Shown here piece by piece: positions 16,827 through 26,453 of a stretch of DNA of 64,000 nucleotides (position 1 is its first letter; every line of letters begins with the position of its first letter). This DNA is from Ensifer sp. LC163. Lineage in GTDB: Bacteria > Pseudomonadota > Alphaproteobacteria > Rhizobiales > Rhizobiaceae. The DNA lies in the NCBI RefSeq assembly GCF_001695855.1, contig NZ_MBSS01000023.1:310001-374000 (forward strand), written 5' to 3'. The translations under genes and the position numbers were made by a program. The notes under the pieces are model-generated. The model was not told the DNA's origin. It searched no databases and saw nothing but the letters and a program-made list of their open reading frames with translations.

Positions 16827-16873
16827 ATCAATTGCACTCTTATGCCATCGGTGCATTTGTAAATCAAATTGCA
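16827..16873. promoter_or_regulatory. Direct repeats in MocR/dehydratase divergent promoter
   Basis: ATCAATTGCA (16827-16836) and ATCAAATTGCA (16863-16873) are same-orientation repeats about 36 bases apart between the two divergent genes. MocR regulators such as PdxR bind direct repeats, so these are candidate sites. Assignment is by position only. Confidence 0.4.
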
Positions 16874-16888
16874 GCACCGGATCATCTC

Positions 16889-17905
16889 ATGACCTTTCCC
16901 GCCTCCTCCGCACCTTCCTTGCCGACGTTGCAAGACGTCGAAGCCGCCGCTCGGCTGATCGGCAGCTACTGCATCGAGACGCCGCTGCTGGAATCGTCCT
17001 ACCTCAACCGGAAATATGGAGGCCGGTTGCTGCTCAAGGCTGAAAACTTGCAGGTCACCGGTTCGTTCAAGCTGCGTGGGGCGGTCAACAGGGTCGGGTC
17101 GCTGACCGACGACGAGCGGCGCCGTGGCGTCGTTGCCCGCTCTTCCGGAAATCACGGCCTTGCGATTGCCTATTGCGCCGGCCTGATGGGCACATCAGCC
17201 GTGGTTGTCGTACCTGAGACCGCACCGGCGGCAAAGGTCGAACGGATCGCGGCCTATGGGGCACGCGTCGTCATGGTTCCGATGAAGGACCTCGCCGACG
17301 TTGCCGCCAAAATCACCGAACGCGAGAATCGGGTGCTTATTCCGCCGGCCGACGATTTCTGGGTGGTTGCCGGCGCCGGCACCGTCGCGCTTGAAATGGC
17401 CAAGCAAGCCGCAAAGCTGAACGCCCGGATCGACGTGCTGCTTACCTGCTGCTCCGGTGGTGGACTGACCGCCGGTTGCCTGCTGGGCCTGAGCAAGATG
17501 TCTCCGGCCACCAAGGTCTATGGCGTCGAGGCCGTCGGTTTCGAGAAGATGGCAAAATCGCTCGCCGCCGGCAACCGCATCAACCTGGCACCAGGCGGCC
17601 ATTCGATCTGCGATGCCATCAGCGGGCTCTATATGGCAGAGATCCCCTTCGAGATCATCAAGCCTGATTTGGCCGGCACGTTCGCTGTCACGGATGACGA
17701 GGCAAAGGAGGCGATGCGCGTCGCCTTCAGCGAATTCGGCCTCGCACTAGAGCCGGGAAGCGCCGTGGCGTTGGCGGCCGTGCTCGCCGGCAAGATACCG
17801 CTCGAAGGCAGAACATTTGCCGTCACGCTATCCGGCCGGAACGTCGATCTGGACCTTGCGGGCGGGATACTGGCGGGTGATGCGCCAACGGTCGGCAGGG
17901 CATGA
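16889..17905 (+). CDS. Threonine/serine dehydratase-like PLP enzyme
   Basis: The 338-residue fold-type II PLP enzyme has the Schiff-base Lys in GSFKLRGA, the SSGNHGLAIAYCA phosphate/substrate loop and a glycine-rich CCSGGGLTAG cofactor loop. The family includes catabolic threonine dehydratase, serine racemase and hydroxyaspartate dehydratase. It deaminates a beta-hydroxy amino acid to a 2-oxo acid and ammonia. The length, with no C-terminal ACT domain, fits the catabolic type. ATG 16889 is preferred over 16832, which lies among the putative MocR sites. It overlaps the VOC gene by ATGA, so the two are co-translated. Confidence 0.87.
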   Translation: MTFPASSAPSLPTLQDVEAAARLIGSYCIETPLLESSYLNRKYGGRLLLKAENLQVTGSFKLRGAVNRVGSLTDDERRRGVVARSSGNHGLAIAYCAGLMGTSAVVVVPETAPAAKVERIAAYGARVVMVPMKDLADVAAKITERENRVLIPPADDFWVVAGAGTVALEMAKQAAKLNARIDVLLTCCSGGGLTAGCLLGLSKMSPATKVYGVEAVGFEKMAKSLAAGNRINLAPGGHSICDAISGLYMAEIPFEIIKPDLAGTFAVTDDEAKEAMRVAFSEFGLALEPGSAVALAAVLAGKIPLEGRTFAVTLSGRNVDLDLAGGILAGDAPTVGRA

Positions 17906-18336
17906 GCATGTTCAGCCACGTCACGGTCGGCTGCAGCGACCTCGGCCGCGCCACCCTCTTCTATGACGCCGTTCTCGAACCTCTCGGCCTCGTCCAGCGG
18001 CCAGTTTCTCCCGATGGCGGGCCGGCATCGTCCTGCTGGATCGCGCCGGGTCAGGCATTGCCCCGCTTTTACGTCTATGAACCGTTCGACAGGAAACCCG
18101 CCAGCGTCGGAAACGGCAGCATGGTCGCCTTTCTCGCGCCGGCTTCTGCGGCGGTCGACCGAGCCTACGCTGCGGGCCTCGCTGCCGGCGGTACGGACGA
18201 GGGCGCTCCCGGTCCACGCCCGCATTATGGAGACGGCTACTACGGCGCATATCTGCGCGATCCCGATGGCAACAAAATCCATCTCGTCTTTCGAGGCGAC
18301 CTTCAGCCCGCCTACAGCGCCGCGCGTCAAATATGA
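17902..18336 (+). CDS. VOC-family protein (glyoxalase/dioxygenase superfamily)
   Basis: The 144-residue protein has a vicinal-oxygen-chelate fold: SHVTVGCSDLGRATLFYDAVLEPLGL at the N terminus and YYGAYLRDPDGNKIHLVF at the C terminus. The usual first-strand metal His and the last-strand acidic/His pattern are visible. It probably isomerises or opens a small metabolite and is coupled to the dehydratase by an ATGA overlap. The final codons, about residues 137-144, and the stop lie inside a RIME element that begins at 18312, so the element has donated the protein's C terminus. Confidence 0.82.
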   Translation: MSMFSHVTVGCSDLGRATLFYDAVLEPLGLVQRPVSPDGGPASSCWIAPGQALPRFYVYEPFDRKPASVGNGSMVAFLAPASAAVDRAYAAGLAAGGTDEGAPGPRPHYGDGYYGAYLRDPDGNKIHLVFRGDLQPAYSAARQI

Positions 18337-18416
18337 CGCGCAAAGGACGCTGTAGCACTTTGAACTTGCTGCATAATTTTATCCTTAAGTCGATTCCGAC
18401 TAAAGGAATTATGCAG
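18312..18416. repeat. RIME1-like intergenic mosaic element, copy 2 (inverted)
   Basis: It is the reverse orientation of the 4275 copy. The CTACAGCG/CGCTGTAG palindrome (GCGCGTCA/TGACGCGC inside) comes first, then CTGCATAATT with a CTTAAGTCG/CGACTAAAG inner dyad. Loop and spacer bases (TCCTT/AAGGA, GG) are conserved while stems differ at paired positions, the pattern expected for a structured RNA or DNA element. It overlaps the VOC stop codon. Confidence 0.75.
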
Positions 18417-18429
18417 TCGTGTCGCAGCC

Positions 18430-19647
18430 TTATCGGGCAGTCGCTGCAACGACCGCAGCGACCGTCGCCGGGGAAAGCTCCACCTCTGCCAGCACCTCGG
18501 CCGTATGCTCCCCAAGCGCCGGCGCCGGGCGCCGGAAGCGCCCCGGTGTTTCGGACATGCGCGGCACGATATTGTGCATCGGCAGCGCCCCGTGCTCCGC
18601 ATCGTCCAGCGACACGATGACCTCGCGCTCGGCGAAATGCGCGTCGTCAGTGGCGTCGGCAATATTGTAGATTGGCCCGACCGTTGCGCCACTGTCGCGC
18701 ATGATGGCAAGCGCTTCGTCATGAGAACGGACGGCAAACCAGGCGCCGATCGCCTCATCAACCAGATCGCGGTGTTTGAGGCGCTCGCTGTTGGAGCGGA
18801 AGCGTGGATCGTCGTTCATGTCGGCGCGGCCGATGATCTCGAATATCCGCCGGGCGACGGCCGGCGTCGAACCGGAGAGCGCGACGTATTTGCCATCGGC
18901 GCATCGGTAGACGTTGCGCGGGCAGGCGGTGTTCGAGGCGCTGCCGATGCGCTCCTTGACCGTGCCGTTGAGCGCATAGATACCGGCCTCGGGGCCAAGC
19001 ACGGAAAAGATCGGCTCCAGCAGCGACAGGTCGATGACCTGCCCGCGCGCCCTGCCCTGTTGGCGCGCAAAGAGCGCCGTCATCGTCGCCGACATGCCGT
19101 AGACACCGGCGATCATGTCGGCGAGCGCCAGCGGCGGCAAGACAGGCTCCCGATCGGGAAAGCCGGTGCGGTACGCATAGCCGCTCATGCCTTCGACGAT
19201 GGTTCCGAAGCCGGGAAATGCCGCATAGGGCCCGGTCTGGCCGAAGCCGGAAATGCGCACGACGACGAGATCGGGATTGCGCGCCAAGAGCGCCTCCGGG
19301 CCAAAACCCATTTGCTCCAAGGTACCCGGGCGAAAATTCTCGATGAGGACGTCGGCACTCGCCACCAGCGCCCAGAGCGCCTCGCGGTCAGCCGTTTCGC
19401 GCAGGTTGAGGACCACCGAACGTTTGTTGCGCCCGTAGGTCTTCCAGAACAGCGACAGCCCTTCGTCTTTCCACTCGCGCAGCGGGTCGCCGGCCGGCGG
19501 TTCGATCTTGATCACGTCGGCGCCGAAATCGGCAAGCTGCAGCGACAGCATGTTGCCGGCGACCAGACGCGAAAGGTCGAGAACCCTAATCCCTTCGAGA
19601 GGGCCTTCGGCGCTCGGGTCCCAGTGTTTTCTGGCAAATTCGCTCAT
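18430..19647 (-). CDS. CaiB/BaiF-family (class III) CoA transferase
   Basis: The 405-residue protein has the family III layout: [15 protein letters not shown] at the N terminus, [16 protein letters not shown], the YGRNKRSV substrate loop, [14 protein letters not shown], and the catalytic Asp in [12 protein letters not shown]. These enzymes move CoA between carboxylic acids through an aspartyl-CoA thioester. The gene is the last of the lacI-led operon and overlaps the ATPase gene by ATGA. A CoA transferase at the end of a sugar-type ABC operon suggests activation of an acid released from the imported compound; the acyl group is unknown. Confidence 0.9.
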   Translation of the reverse strand: MSEFARKHWDPSAEGPLEGIRVLDLSRLVAGNMLSLQLADFGADVIKIEPPAGDPLREWKDEGLSLFWKTYGRNKRSVVLNLRETADREALWALVASADVLIENFRPGTLEQMGFGPEALLARNPDLVVVRISGFGQTGPYAAFPGFGTIVEGMSGYAYRTGFPDREPVLPPLALADMIAGVYGMSATMTALFARQQGRARGQVIDLSLLEPIFSVLGPEAGIYALNGTVKERIGSASNTACPRNVYRCADGKYVALSGSTPAVARRIFEIIGRADMNDDPRFRSNSERLKHRDLVDEAIGAWFAVRSHDEALAIMRDSGATVGPIYNIADATDDAHFAEREVIVSLDDAEHGALPMHNIVPRMSETPGRFRRPAPALGEHTAEVLAEVELSPATVAAVVAATAR

Positions 19648-20699
19648 TGGATGCGTCCGCCCGTCTTGTCGTCGAACAGTAGCAAGTTGGCGGTGTCGAA
19701 GCCGATCGTCACGTTTGCGCCCGATTGCAACAGCGCGCTTTCGCCGAGAACCATGGTGAAATCGGTGGCCCCAACCCGCAGCATCACCTCCTGCGCCTCC
19801 CCGGTCGGCTCGACCAGCACGACCTCGGCGGCGATGCCGCTGTCGGCAGGATGGATATGCTGCGGACGTATCCCATAGACCACCTTGCGACCCTCTGCGA
19901 GCCCATGACCGGGCGGCAACGGCAGACGGGCGCCATCGGCAAGCCGCAGCATCTGGCCGTCGATCTCGCCGCGATGCAAGTTGATCTCGGGCGATCCGAT
20001 GAAACTGGCGACGAACAGGTTCTGAGGATTTCTGTAGAGGTCCAGCGGTGGCCCCATCTGCTCGATCTTGCCGCCGTTCAGAACCACGATCTTGTCGGCC
20101 ATGGTCATGGCTTCCGTCTGGTCGTGGGTGACATAGATGGTCGTCTTGCCCAGGCGCTGGTGCAGCTTCTTGATCTCGCCGCGCATCTTCACCCGGAGTT
20201 TGGCGTCGAGGTTGGAAAGCGGCTCGTCGAAGAGGAAGGCGCGGGGATCGCGGACGATGGCGCGCCCCATGGCCACGCGCTGACGCTGGCCGCCCGACAG
20301 CTCGCGCGGAAGCCGTTCGAGCAGATGCTCGAGCCCTAGAATATCGGCGGCCTCGTTGACGCGACGATTGATCTCGGTCTTCGAAACGCCCGCAAGCTTC
20401 AGCGCGAAGCTCATGTTGTCGGCGACCTTCATGTGCGGATAGAGCGCGTAGCTCTGGAACACCATCGCAAGGTCGCGCTCCTTGGCCGGCATGTCGTTGA
20501 CGATGCGGCCACCGATGGTGATTTCGCCGGCGCTGATGTCTTCCAGCCCAGCAATCATCCGCAGCAGCGTCGACTTCCCGCAGCCGGACGGGCCGACCAG
20601 GACCACGAATTCGCCGCTGCCCATGTCCAGCGAAATATCATCGAGCACCGACAGGCTGCCGTAGCTCTTGCCCACACTCCGCAGTTCAATCTCGGACAT
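19644..20699 (-). CDS. Carbohydrate ABC transporter ATP-binding protein (MalK/UgpC-like)
   Basis: The 351-residue ATPase has Walker [10 protein letters not shown], the Q-loop in [14 protein letters not shown], signature [14 protein letters not shown], Walker [13 protein letters not shown] and H-switch YVTHDQ. A C-terminal TOBE-type beta domain of about 110 residues is typical of MalK/UgpC. It powers the two permeases encoded upstream. GGGAGGAGAG precedes ATG 20699. An 86-base gap separates it from the preceding ARH fusion gene, but strand and spacing keep it in the operon. Confidence 0.93.
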   Translation of the reverse strand: MSEIELRSVGKSYGSLSVLDDISLDMGSGEFVVLVGPSGCGKSTLLRMIAGLEDISAGEITIGGRIVNDMPAKERDLAMVFQSYALYPHMKVADNMSFALKLAGVSKTEINRRVNEAADILGLEHLLERLPRELSGGQRQRVAMGRAIVRDPRAFLFDEPLSNLDAKLRVKMRGEIKKLHQRLGKTTIYVTHDQTEAMTMADKIVVLNGGKIEQMGPPLDLYRNPQNLFVASFIGSPEINLHRGEIDGQMLRLADGARLPLPPGHGLAEGRKVVYGIRPQHIHPADSGIAAEVVLVEPTGEAQEVMLRVGATDFTMVLGESALLQSGANVTIGFDTANLLLFDDKTGGRIQ

Positions 20700-20785
20700 G
20701 GTCTCTCCTCCCACTTGATAGGCCGATGCGCTCCTTGCTCGCCCACCGGCCCGTTTCACGGACCGGCAGGCGGGATCAAAGCCGC

Positions 20786-22894
20786 TCAGGCGGTCTCGAC
20801 AATCTCGATCGTTCCGACGCTCATGCGACCGAGCGCACCGAGGCGAAGGCCGGCCATGCCATAGGCAAACTGGTCGTCGCTTGCCTCGATCAGCGGCTTG
20901 CCGTCGATCGCGAAGGACAAGGCATTGCCCTCAACGGAAAACGCGAAACCGTAGTCCTTTCCGTTCTCGCGCTTGAACGGGGCACGCGCGAGAACGGTGG
21001 TGCCGAAATCCTCCTTGAGGATAACCACGTCGTCGCCGTCGAAGCCTGCGGCATAGAACCGGCTCGTGCCCTGCACGCGGGCCGTAACAAGTTGCGACGG
21101 GCCGGCGAGCGGCCGGACATCCGCCAGGACCTTGACGTCGCGGGCGTAGTAATGGCCCGTCCACATATCGGCATCATTGGCCGTATGGGCGTGAATATGG
21201 CCATCCTGCAGGGTCCAGTGGCCACGGTTCCAGGTAAAGCGCGAGATCGCGCCCCACTCCTGCACTTCCGCCTTGGGATCGATGACGGCCTTGCCCGGGC
21301 CTTCCACCTTGAAATCGGCGAGGAACAGGCGGCCGAGGAATTTCAGTCGGCCGAAATATTCGACCTGAATGCCGATCTCGTCGATCGCCTCCACGCCCTC
21401 AGGTACGGTAAATCCATAGTCCTGCCAGCCTTCATGATTGGGCAGGTGCCACGCGCCGGTCTCCTCGATCGCGCCAGACATCGCCCGGCGGATATAGGGC
21501 GCGACGCGCAGGTTTCCGTCACCGTTCCACGGGTCGAGCCACAGCTTGAACGACACCTTCTGGCCAGCATCGACGAGCGGCGAGAACATCGGGCGATAAC
21601 GCTCGTCGTCGAAATCGGAGCGGCGATAGAACGGCTTCCAAAAGATCCGTCCGCCCTGGCCGCGCTCGAGCCGATCGAGCTGGATTTCGAGCGAACCGCG
21701 CGATCCTTCGGTCTGCCTTTCGCTCGAGCCCTTGAGGCTGATCTGGTTGAAGCCCTCGGTGCGGAAACCATGGGTCGAACCGGGCAGGTCGAAATCGAAA
21801 CGGACGCCGCGGCGGGTGAAGTCTTCCAGCCAAAGGGCCGGCACGTCGTCGCCGCGCAGTTGCAGCGCAAGCACCGTCAGTTCCCGGGCAAAGGACGGGA
21901 TGTCGACGATGTTGATCGAGCCGACGATGCCGGAGGCAACGATGAAGTCGTTGATGGGTTTGCGGTATTTGTCCCAGTTCGGCTGGAGCCCCTGGAACGT
22001 GCCGACAATGGCGCCCGCATTGCCGGCATTGCAGTCGGTGTCCCAGCCGGCCATGGTCGCGATCTCGGCCGTGCGCGGCAGATCGCCTTCGCCATAGAGG
22101 ATCGCCATAACCGTGACGCCGGCATTCGGGATGATGTGGCAGACGCCGGGATAGCGGTCATAGCCCCATTCAGCGGTCAGCATGTCGCGGCAGGCCCGCC
22201 AGTTGCCGGGGTTGGCCTTGTGGAAGTCGATGACGGCCTGCGCCACGCGGGCATAGGTCGATTTCGCGTCGATGGTCGCCATGGCAGCGGCGATCACCTC
22301 GGCGATCGACGTCGCCTCGAATGCCTTGGCGATGGCGGCGGCGCAGAAGCGGGCGCCGTTCAGCCCGTCGCCGTCGTGAGCAACACTTGCCGCGCGGGCG
22401 GAGGCGTCGGCCGCCTTTTGCGGCTCGCCCGGATGCACCCAGCCCCAGCTGTCGATGAAGATCTGGCCGCCGATCTGCTCGGCGACCGTCGCGCCGTTCT
22501 GAGCGATCGAGCCGGATTGCGGTGCCGGAATGCCGGCGCGCAGGTTGCGATAGGCGGTGTGTTCGGTCGAGACGCCGAAGCCGCCCCACCAGTACATGCC
22601 GTGCTCTTCGGCGGCATAGTTCACCCAGGTCTTGCCGACGTCGGCGGCGCTGGCCTTGAGCCCGTAGTCGCGCAGCGCGCGGATGAAATAGACCGGGCCA
22701 TTGGTGTCGTCGTCTGCGGCGAAATTCTTGAAATCGCGCAGGTACTGAGTGACTTCCCCGTAGGTCTTCTGGATGCGCTCATAGCTCCAGATCGTCGGCT
22801 CGACCGGCGCGCCAAGGCGAACGCCAATGGCCTTGCCGATGAAACCGGCATAGATCTTCTCGTAAATCATCTCTTTGCTGAGCTTGGGCATCAT
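20786..22894 (-). CDS. ADP-ribosylglycohydrolase-family protein with C-terminal beta-rich domain
   Basis: This is a 702-residue two-part protein. The N-terminal part of about 340 residues is ADP-ribosylglycohydrolase-like: [17 protein letters not shown], the metal-site ADDDTNGP and a late [13 protein letters not shown], equivalent to the paired Asp clusters that hold two Mg ions. The C-terminal part of about 350 residues is rich in beta-strands and aromatics ([47 protein letters not shown]) and resembles lectin-like carbohydrate modules. There is no signal peptide. The start is ATG 22894 or 22891. It follows a second ARH gene by 17 bases, suggesting cooperative cleavage of an N- or O-glycosidic bond in an imported compound. 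Confidence 0.85.
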   Translation of the reverse strand: MMPKLSKEMIYEKIYAGFIGKAIGVRLGAPVEPTIWSYERIQKTYGEVTQYLRDFKNFAADDDTNGPVYFIRALRDYGLKASAADVGKTWVNYAAEEHGMYWWGGFGVSTEHTAYRNLRAGIPAPQSGSIAQNGATVAEQIGGQIFIDSWGWVHPGEPQKAADASARAASVAHDGDGLNGARFCAAAIAKAFEATSIAEVIAAAMATIDAKSTYARVAQAVIDFHKANPGNWRACRDMLTAEWGYDRYPGVCHIIPNAGVTVMAILYGEGDLPRTAEIATMAGWDTDCNAGNAGAIVGTFQGLQPNWDKYRKPINDFIVASGIVGSINIVDIPSFARELTVLALQLRGDDVPALWLEDFTRRGVRFDFDLPGSTHGFRTEGFNQISLKGSSERQTEGSRGSLEIQLDRLERGQGGRIFWKPFYRRSDFDDERYRPMFSPLVDAGQKVSFKLWLDPWNGDGNLRVAPYIRRAMSGAIEETGAWHLPNHEGWQDYGFTVPEGVEAIDEIGIQVEYFGRLKFLGRLFLADFKVEGPGKAVIDPKAEVQEWGAISRFTWNRGHWTLQDGHIHAHTANDADMWTGHYYARDVKVLADVRPLAGPSQLVTARVQGTSRFYAAGFDGDDVVILKEDFGTTVLARAPFKRENGKDYGFAFSVEGNALSFAIDGKPLIEASDDQFAYGMAGLRLGALGRMSVGTIEIVETA

Positions 22895-22911
22895 GCGTCT
22901 TTCGTTATCAA

Positions 22912-24096
22912 TCAAAATGTGAGGGCGGCGCGGAAGCTGGCCCGCCTGTCGGCGGTCGCCTGGTCGGCGGCCAGGATGGCTGTTGCCGTTTCGGTGAACC
23001 GATCGGCGGAGACGGTGAGGTCGAGCCTGTTGACCTGGTCGAGCAAGGCGCAGTCGGCAGCGTCGATGACGCCTTCGCCGTGCATCGCGCCGAGGATCGC
23101 ACCGGCCATGACGCCGATGGAATCCGTATCGCGGCCGGAATTGATGCCGTCCTCGATCGAGCGGCGGAAATCGCCGTCGTTGAACAGGCAAAATCCGAGC
23201 GCCAAGGGCAGTTCTTCGATCGAGCCGAGGCGGTTGGGCTGATAGGCGCCAGTCAGCCGTCCGGCCTTGGCAGCGGTGTGGTTGACGTCGTCGCCCATGG
23301 GAGAATAGGGCGCGATGGCCGCATGGAAAGCGGCGACAACCGTCGCATAGTCGGCGCCCTGTGCCTTGAGCTTGCGGGCCACTTCGGCGATGTCGGCAAT
23401 GGCGTTGCGCGTGCCGTCCTTGGCCAGCGCCAGAACGGTACCGATCACGCCTTCGATATCGGTGGCCGGAATGAAGGCGGCGGCAACCGCGGCGGCGAAA
23501 ACGCCTGCTGCTTCGAGGCCAAAACTTTCCTGGTGGCCGGAGGCGAACGCGATCGCCTCGTCATAGGCAGCCTTCGGATCGCAGGCGTTGACGACACCGA
23601 TCGGCGCCACATACATCGCCGCGCCGCAATTGACCATGTTGCCGATGCCGCCCTGGCGCGGATCGCAAGATGCCAGCTGATGGCGCTGGAAGATCCATTT
23701 TTCCGGATAGAACAGCCGCTCGATCAGCATCGCTTCGCGCTGCAGTTCCGGCACGTAGCGCGACACCCAGGCGATCTGTTTGACCATGCCGTCGGCCATG
23801 TCCCAGGCATCGAGATGCCTGCCGACCTCGCCATAGATATCCATCAGGCAGAGCGTCATCAGCGTGTCGTCGGTGACAATGCCGTTGCCGCGCACCCGGC
23901 CGTTGCGGGCCGTGGCGTCGAGCGACATCTTGTGCCACTCGGTGTTAAGCGACGTCACCCGCCCATATCGCGCCGCGATCTCGGCGGCCGACAGTTTTTC
24001 GACCGGCGCCCCCATGGCGTCGCCGAGAGCGACGCCATGGATGAGCGCGCGGACCCTCCCCTTCAGGGAGAGCCCTTGAACGCTACTTTTCTGCAT
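22912..24096 (-). CDS. ADP-ribosylglycohydrolase-family protein
   Basis: The 394-residue single-domain ARH-fold enzyme has HGVALGDAMGAPVEKL at the start, the first metal cluster in GIVTDDTLMTLC and the second in INSGRDTDSIGVMAGAI, the residues that coordinate the two-magnesium centre in ARH/DraG proteins. It hydrolyses an N- or O-ribosyl (or related) glycosidic linkage. The gene overlaps the binding-protein gene by 14 bases, so the two are coupled. The neighbours point to catabolism of an imported glycoside rather than reversal of protein ADP-ribosylation, but DraG-like protein demodification is not excluded. Confidence 0.9.
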   Translation of the reverse strand: MQKSSVQGLSLKGRVRALIHGVALGDAMGAPVEKLSAAEIAARYGRVTSLNTEWHKMSLDATARNGRVRGNGIVTDDTLMTLCLMDIYGEVGRHLDAWDMADGMVKQIAWVSRYVPELQREAMLIERLFYPEKWIFQRHQLASCDPRQGGIGNMVNCGAAMYVAPIGVVNACDPKAAYDEAIAFASGHQESFGLEAAGVFAAAVAAAFIPATDIEGVIGTVLALAKDGTRNAIADIAEVARKLKAQGADYATVVAAFHAAIAPYSPMGDDVNHTAAKAGRLTGAYQPNRLGSIEELPLALGFCLFNDGDFRRSIEDGINSGRDTDSIGVMAGAILGAMHGEGVIDAADCALLDQVNRLDLTVSADRFTETATAILAADQATADRRASFRAALTF

Positions 24097-25507
24097 CTAG
24101 AACCGTCCTTGCATAGTCATTGAGACGTTTGCCGCCGGCCGCTTCCCACTCCGCGACATACTGGTCCCACTGATCCATCTTGGCGGCGCCGGAAATGAAC
24201 TTGTAGACCCAGGACCGATAGACGTTTTCGGTCGCATCGAGATCGGCGGCGTAGTCGGCCGGCCATACGAAGGTGTTGTCCGGCTTGAAGTCTTCCTGGA
24301 TCGTCGCCAGCGACTGCTGGGCTGCTTGCGACTGCCAGACGACGGGCGGGGTCCAGTTGGCCGCAACCATGAAGCGGGCGTACCAGGTGGCGATCTTGTC
24401 GGTGACCTTATAGGCATCGCCGTCCTTGGTGTATTCCTGGCCCTCGAAGCCGAGGCGGTCGAACATCTGGCCTTCGGGACTTGCCATGAAGTCCAGCAGC
24501 TTCATCACTTCGGCCTTGTGCTCGGAGATGGTCGAGATCGCCAGGCCGCGCGATTCCTTGGAGACGTCGACGGCGGCGAGGCCCTGGCCTCCCGGTCCCT
24601 TCGGCGGCGCCAGAAGCACGAGCTCGGCGCCCGGATGGACCTGGCGCATCTTGCCGCCATAGATGTCGATGACCTCGCCGGAGGAGCCGAAGATCACCCC
24701 TGCCTTGCCGGTGTAGAACTTGTCTTCCTTCACGTCGAACTTGGTGGTGATGTACTCTGGATCGTAGAGGCCCTGTTCGCGCAGCGAGGCGTAGAAGGCG
24801 ATCTTGTCCTTCTCCTCAGCGGTGACGCGCGCATGCACCCACTCGCCGCCTGCGTTCTTCATCCAGGTGCCGGTGATGCCGAATGCCTGGTTGAAGATAG
24901 AATCGAGCTCGTTTGTGTTGTCGGCGGTGGTCACGCCGTAGCTGTCGGCGACGCCGTTGCCGTCGAGATCGCCGTCCTTGATGGCCTTGAACAGGGTGAC
25001 GTAGTCTTCGACGGTTTCAGGCGCCTTGAGGCCGGTCTTTTCCAGCCAGTCCTTGCGGATCACCGGCTGGGGACCACGCACGGGATAGACATAGAGCAGG
25101 TAGGGATAGTTCTTCAGCCGCTCGACATTGTGCGGCCACAGCGCGTCTTTGAGATATTTCGTGTCGGCAAGCATCGGGCCGAGGTCTTCAAGCACGCCCT
25201 GCTCGACCATCTTGGCGTCGCCGCCCTGGAAATAGATCAGGTCCGGAATGTCGCCCGACAGCAGCATGACCGACAATTTGTCGGCGTAGCCGGAAGACGG
25301 CAGGTCGACGAGTTCGATGTCGAGATCGGTGCCCTGCGCCCTGAGCGCGTCCTCAATGCGCTGCAGGTGCTTGACGTCGTCAGGATTGGATGGGGTGAAG
25401 TCCTTGGACACCACCCGGATCTTGATCGGTTCGGCCATTGTCGGGGCGGCCGCGCCGAGGCTGAGCGCCAGGGCTGTCGATGCCAGCAGGACCATTTTTC
25501 TAAGCAT
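24083..25507 (-). CDS. ABC transporter extracellular solute-binding protein (family 1, LplA/YtcQ-like)
   Basis: The 474-residue protein has a Sec signal peptide (MLRKMVLLASTALALSLGAAAPTMA, cleavage after AMA-like AEP) and a mature family 1 binding-protein fold with LSGDIPDLIYFQGGD and DYVTLFKAIKDGDLDGNGVADSYG, the latter a calcium-loop-like DxDxNG segment common in LplA/YtcQ proteins. It binds the substrate in the periplasm for the permeases upstream. AAACGGAGGAGACG precedes the start. It lacks an N-terminal lipobox Cys, as expected in a Gram-negative bacterium. The ligand is probably an oligosaccharide or glycoside. Confidence 0.92.
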   Translation of the reverse strand: MLRKMVLLASTALALSLGAAAPTMAEPIKIRVVSKDFTPSNPDDVKHLQRIEDALRAQGTDLDIELVDLPSSGYADKLSVMLLSGDIPDLIYFQGGDAKMVEQGVLEDLGPMLADTKYLKDALWPHNVERLKNYPYLLYVYPVRGPQPVIRKDWLEKTGLKAPETVEDYVTLFKAIKDGDLDGNGVADSYGVTTADNTNELDSIFNQAFGITGTWMKNAGGEWVHARVTAEEKDKIAFYASLREQGLYDPEYITTKFDVKEDKFYTGKAGVIFGSSGEVIDIYGGKMRQVHPGAELVLLAPPKGPGGQGLAAVDVSKESRGLAISTISEHKAEVMKLLDFMASPEGQMFDRLGFEGQEYTKDGDAYKVTDKIATWYARFMVAANWTPPVVWQSQAAQQSLATIQEDFKPDNTFVWPADYAADLDATENVYRSWVYKFISGAAKMDQWDQYVAEWEAAGGKRLNDYARTVLDAEK

Positions 25508-25556
25508 TTCGTCTCCTCCGTTTAGATAGGCTTCTTTGTTTGAATTCCTGTCGTGT

Positions 25557-26453
25557 TCAGCCCTTGAGCGCGCCGCTCATGGTTCCCTTGGTGAAGAATT
25601 TCAGGATCAGCGGGTAGATCGCGAGGATCGGCACGATGGTCAGAAGGATCATGCCGGCCTTGAGCGCGCGCAGGTTGATCTGGCTGGCGCCGGTGTTGTT
25701 GCTGGCGTTGTTGGCACCGACGATCGCGACCTTGTCGCCGTCGATGACGAACTGGCGCAGCACCACCTGCAGCGGCCATTTCTCCTGGTCGTTCAGGTAG
25801 ATCATCGCGCGGAAGAACTCGTTCCAGTGAAAAACGAGGTAGAACAGCGAGATGGTCGCGAGCGCCGGCTTGGCCAGCGGCAGGACCAGATGCCAGAAGA
25901 CCTGGAAAGGGTTGGCACCATCGAGTTCGGCGGCTTCCAGCAGCTCCTTCGGGATCTCCTCGAAGAAGCGGATGAGGATGATCAGGTACCAGGCATTGAC
26001 CGCCTTGAAGAGGATCACCGACCAGTAGCTGTCGAGCAGGCCCAAGCGCTTGTTGACGAAGTAATCGGGAATGATGCCCGGCTCGAAGACGATGGTGACG
26101 AGTACGAGGATGAACAACGCCTTGCGGCCGGGCAGACCCGGTCGCGAAAGGCCCCAGGCCATCAACGCGGTGCCGACGACGCCGATCACGGTGCTGACGG
26201 CGGTGATGAAGATCGAGTTGAAGATGCCACGCTGCACATTGGGGTGCTGCAGCAGAACGCTCCAGACCTCAAACGAAAGCCCGTCCGGCACGATCGTCAA
26301 GCCGCTCATGCCCGGCACCTTGCCGGGTTCCGAAAGCGAGATGGCCAGAAGGTTCAGGATCGGCTGGACCGTGACGACGACGAGCAGCAGCAGCGTCGAA
26401 ACGATGATCGCATATTCGATGCGTTCGAGCGGAGTCTTGCGCGACAGGGCCAT
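25557..26453 (-). CDS. Carbohydrate ABC transporter permease (LplC/YtcP-like)
   Basis: The 298-residue inner-membrane protein has about six hydrophobic segments. The EAA loop that docks on the ATPase is visible as EAAELDGANPFQVFWHLVLP. The long periplasmic stretch after TM1 and the carboxy-terminal KFFTKGTMSGALKG ending are typical of the LplC/YtcP group. It overlaps the preceding permease stop by one base (TAATG), and the binding-protein gene follows after 49 bases. Confidence 0.93.
   Translation of the reverse strand: MALSRKTPLERIEYAIIVSTLLLLVVVTVQPILNLLAISLSEPGKVPGMSGLTIVPDGLSFEVWSVLLQHPNVQRGIFNSIFITAVSTVIGVVGTALMAWGLSRPGLPGRKALFILVLVTIVFEPGIIPDYFVNKRLGLLDSYWSVILFKAVNAWYLIILIRFFEEIPKELLEAAELDGANPFQVFWHLVLPLAKPALATISLFYLVFHWNEFFRAMIYLNDQEKWPLQVVLRQFVIDGDKVAIVGANNASNNTGASQINLRALKAGMILLTIVPILAIYPLILKFFTKGTMSGALKG

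Noticed and set aside
18312-18416. Treating the RIME element as a terminator
   Set aside because: The hairpins lack a T-run and recur elsewhere in other orientations, so repeat is the better label.
20726-23242. Very long plus-strand open frame over the ARH fusion gene
   Set aside because: It mirrors the codon structure of the minus-strand ARH gene (Arg/His/Asp-rich, no motif). High GC makes such antisense frames expected.
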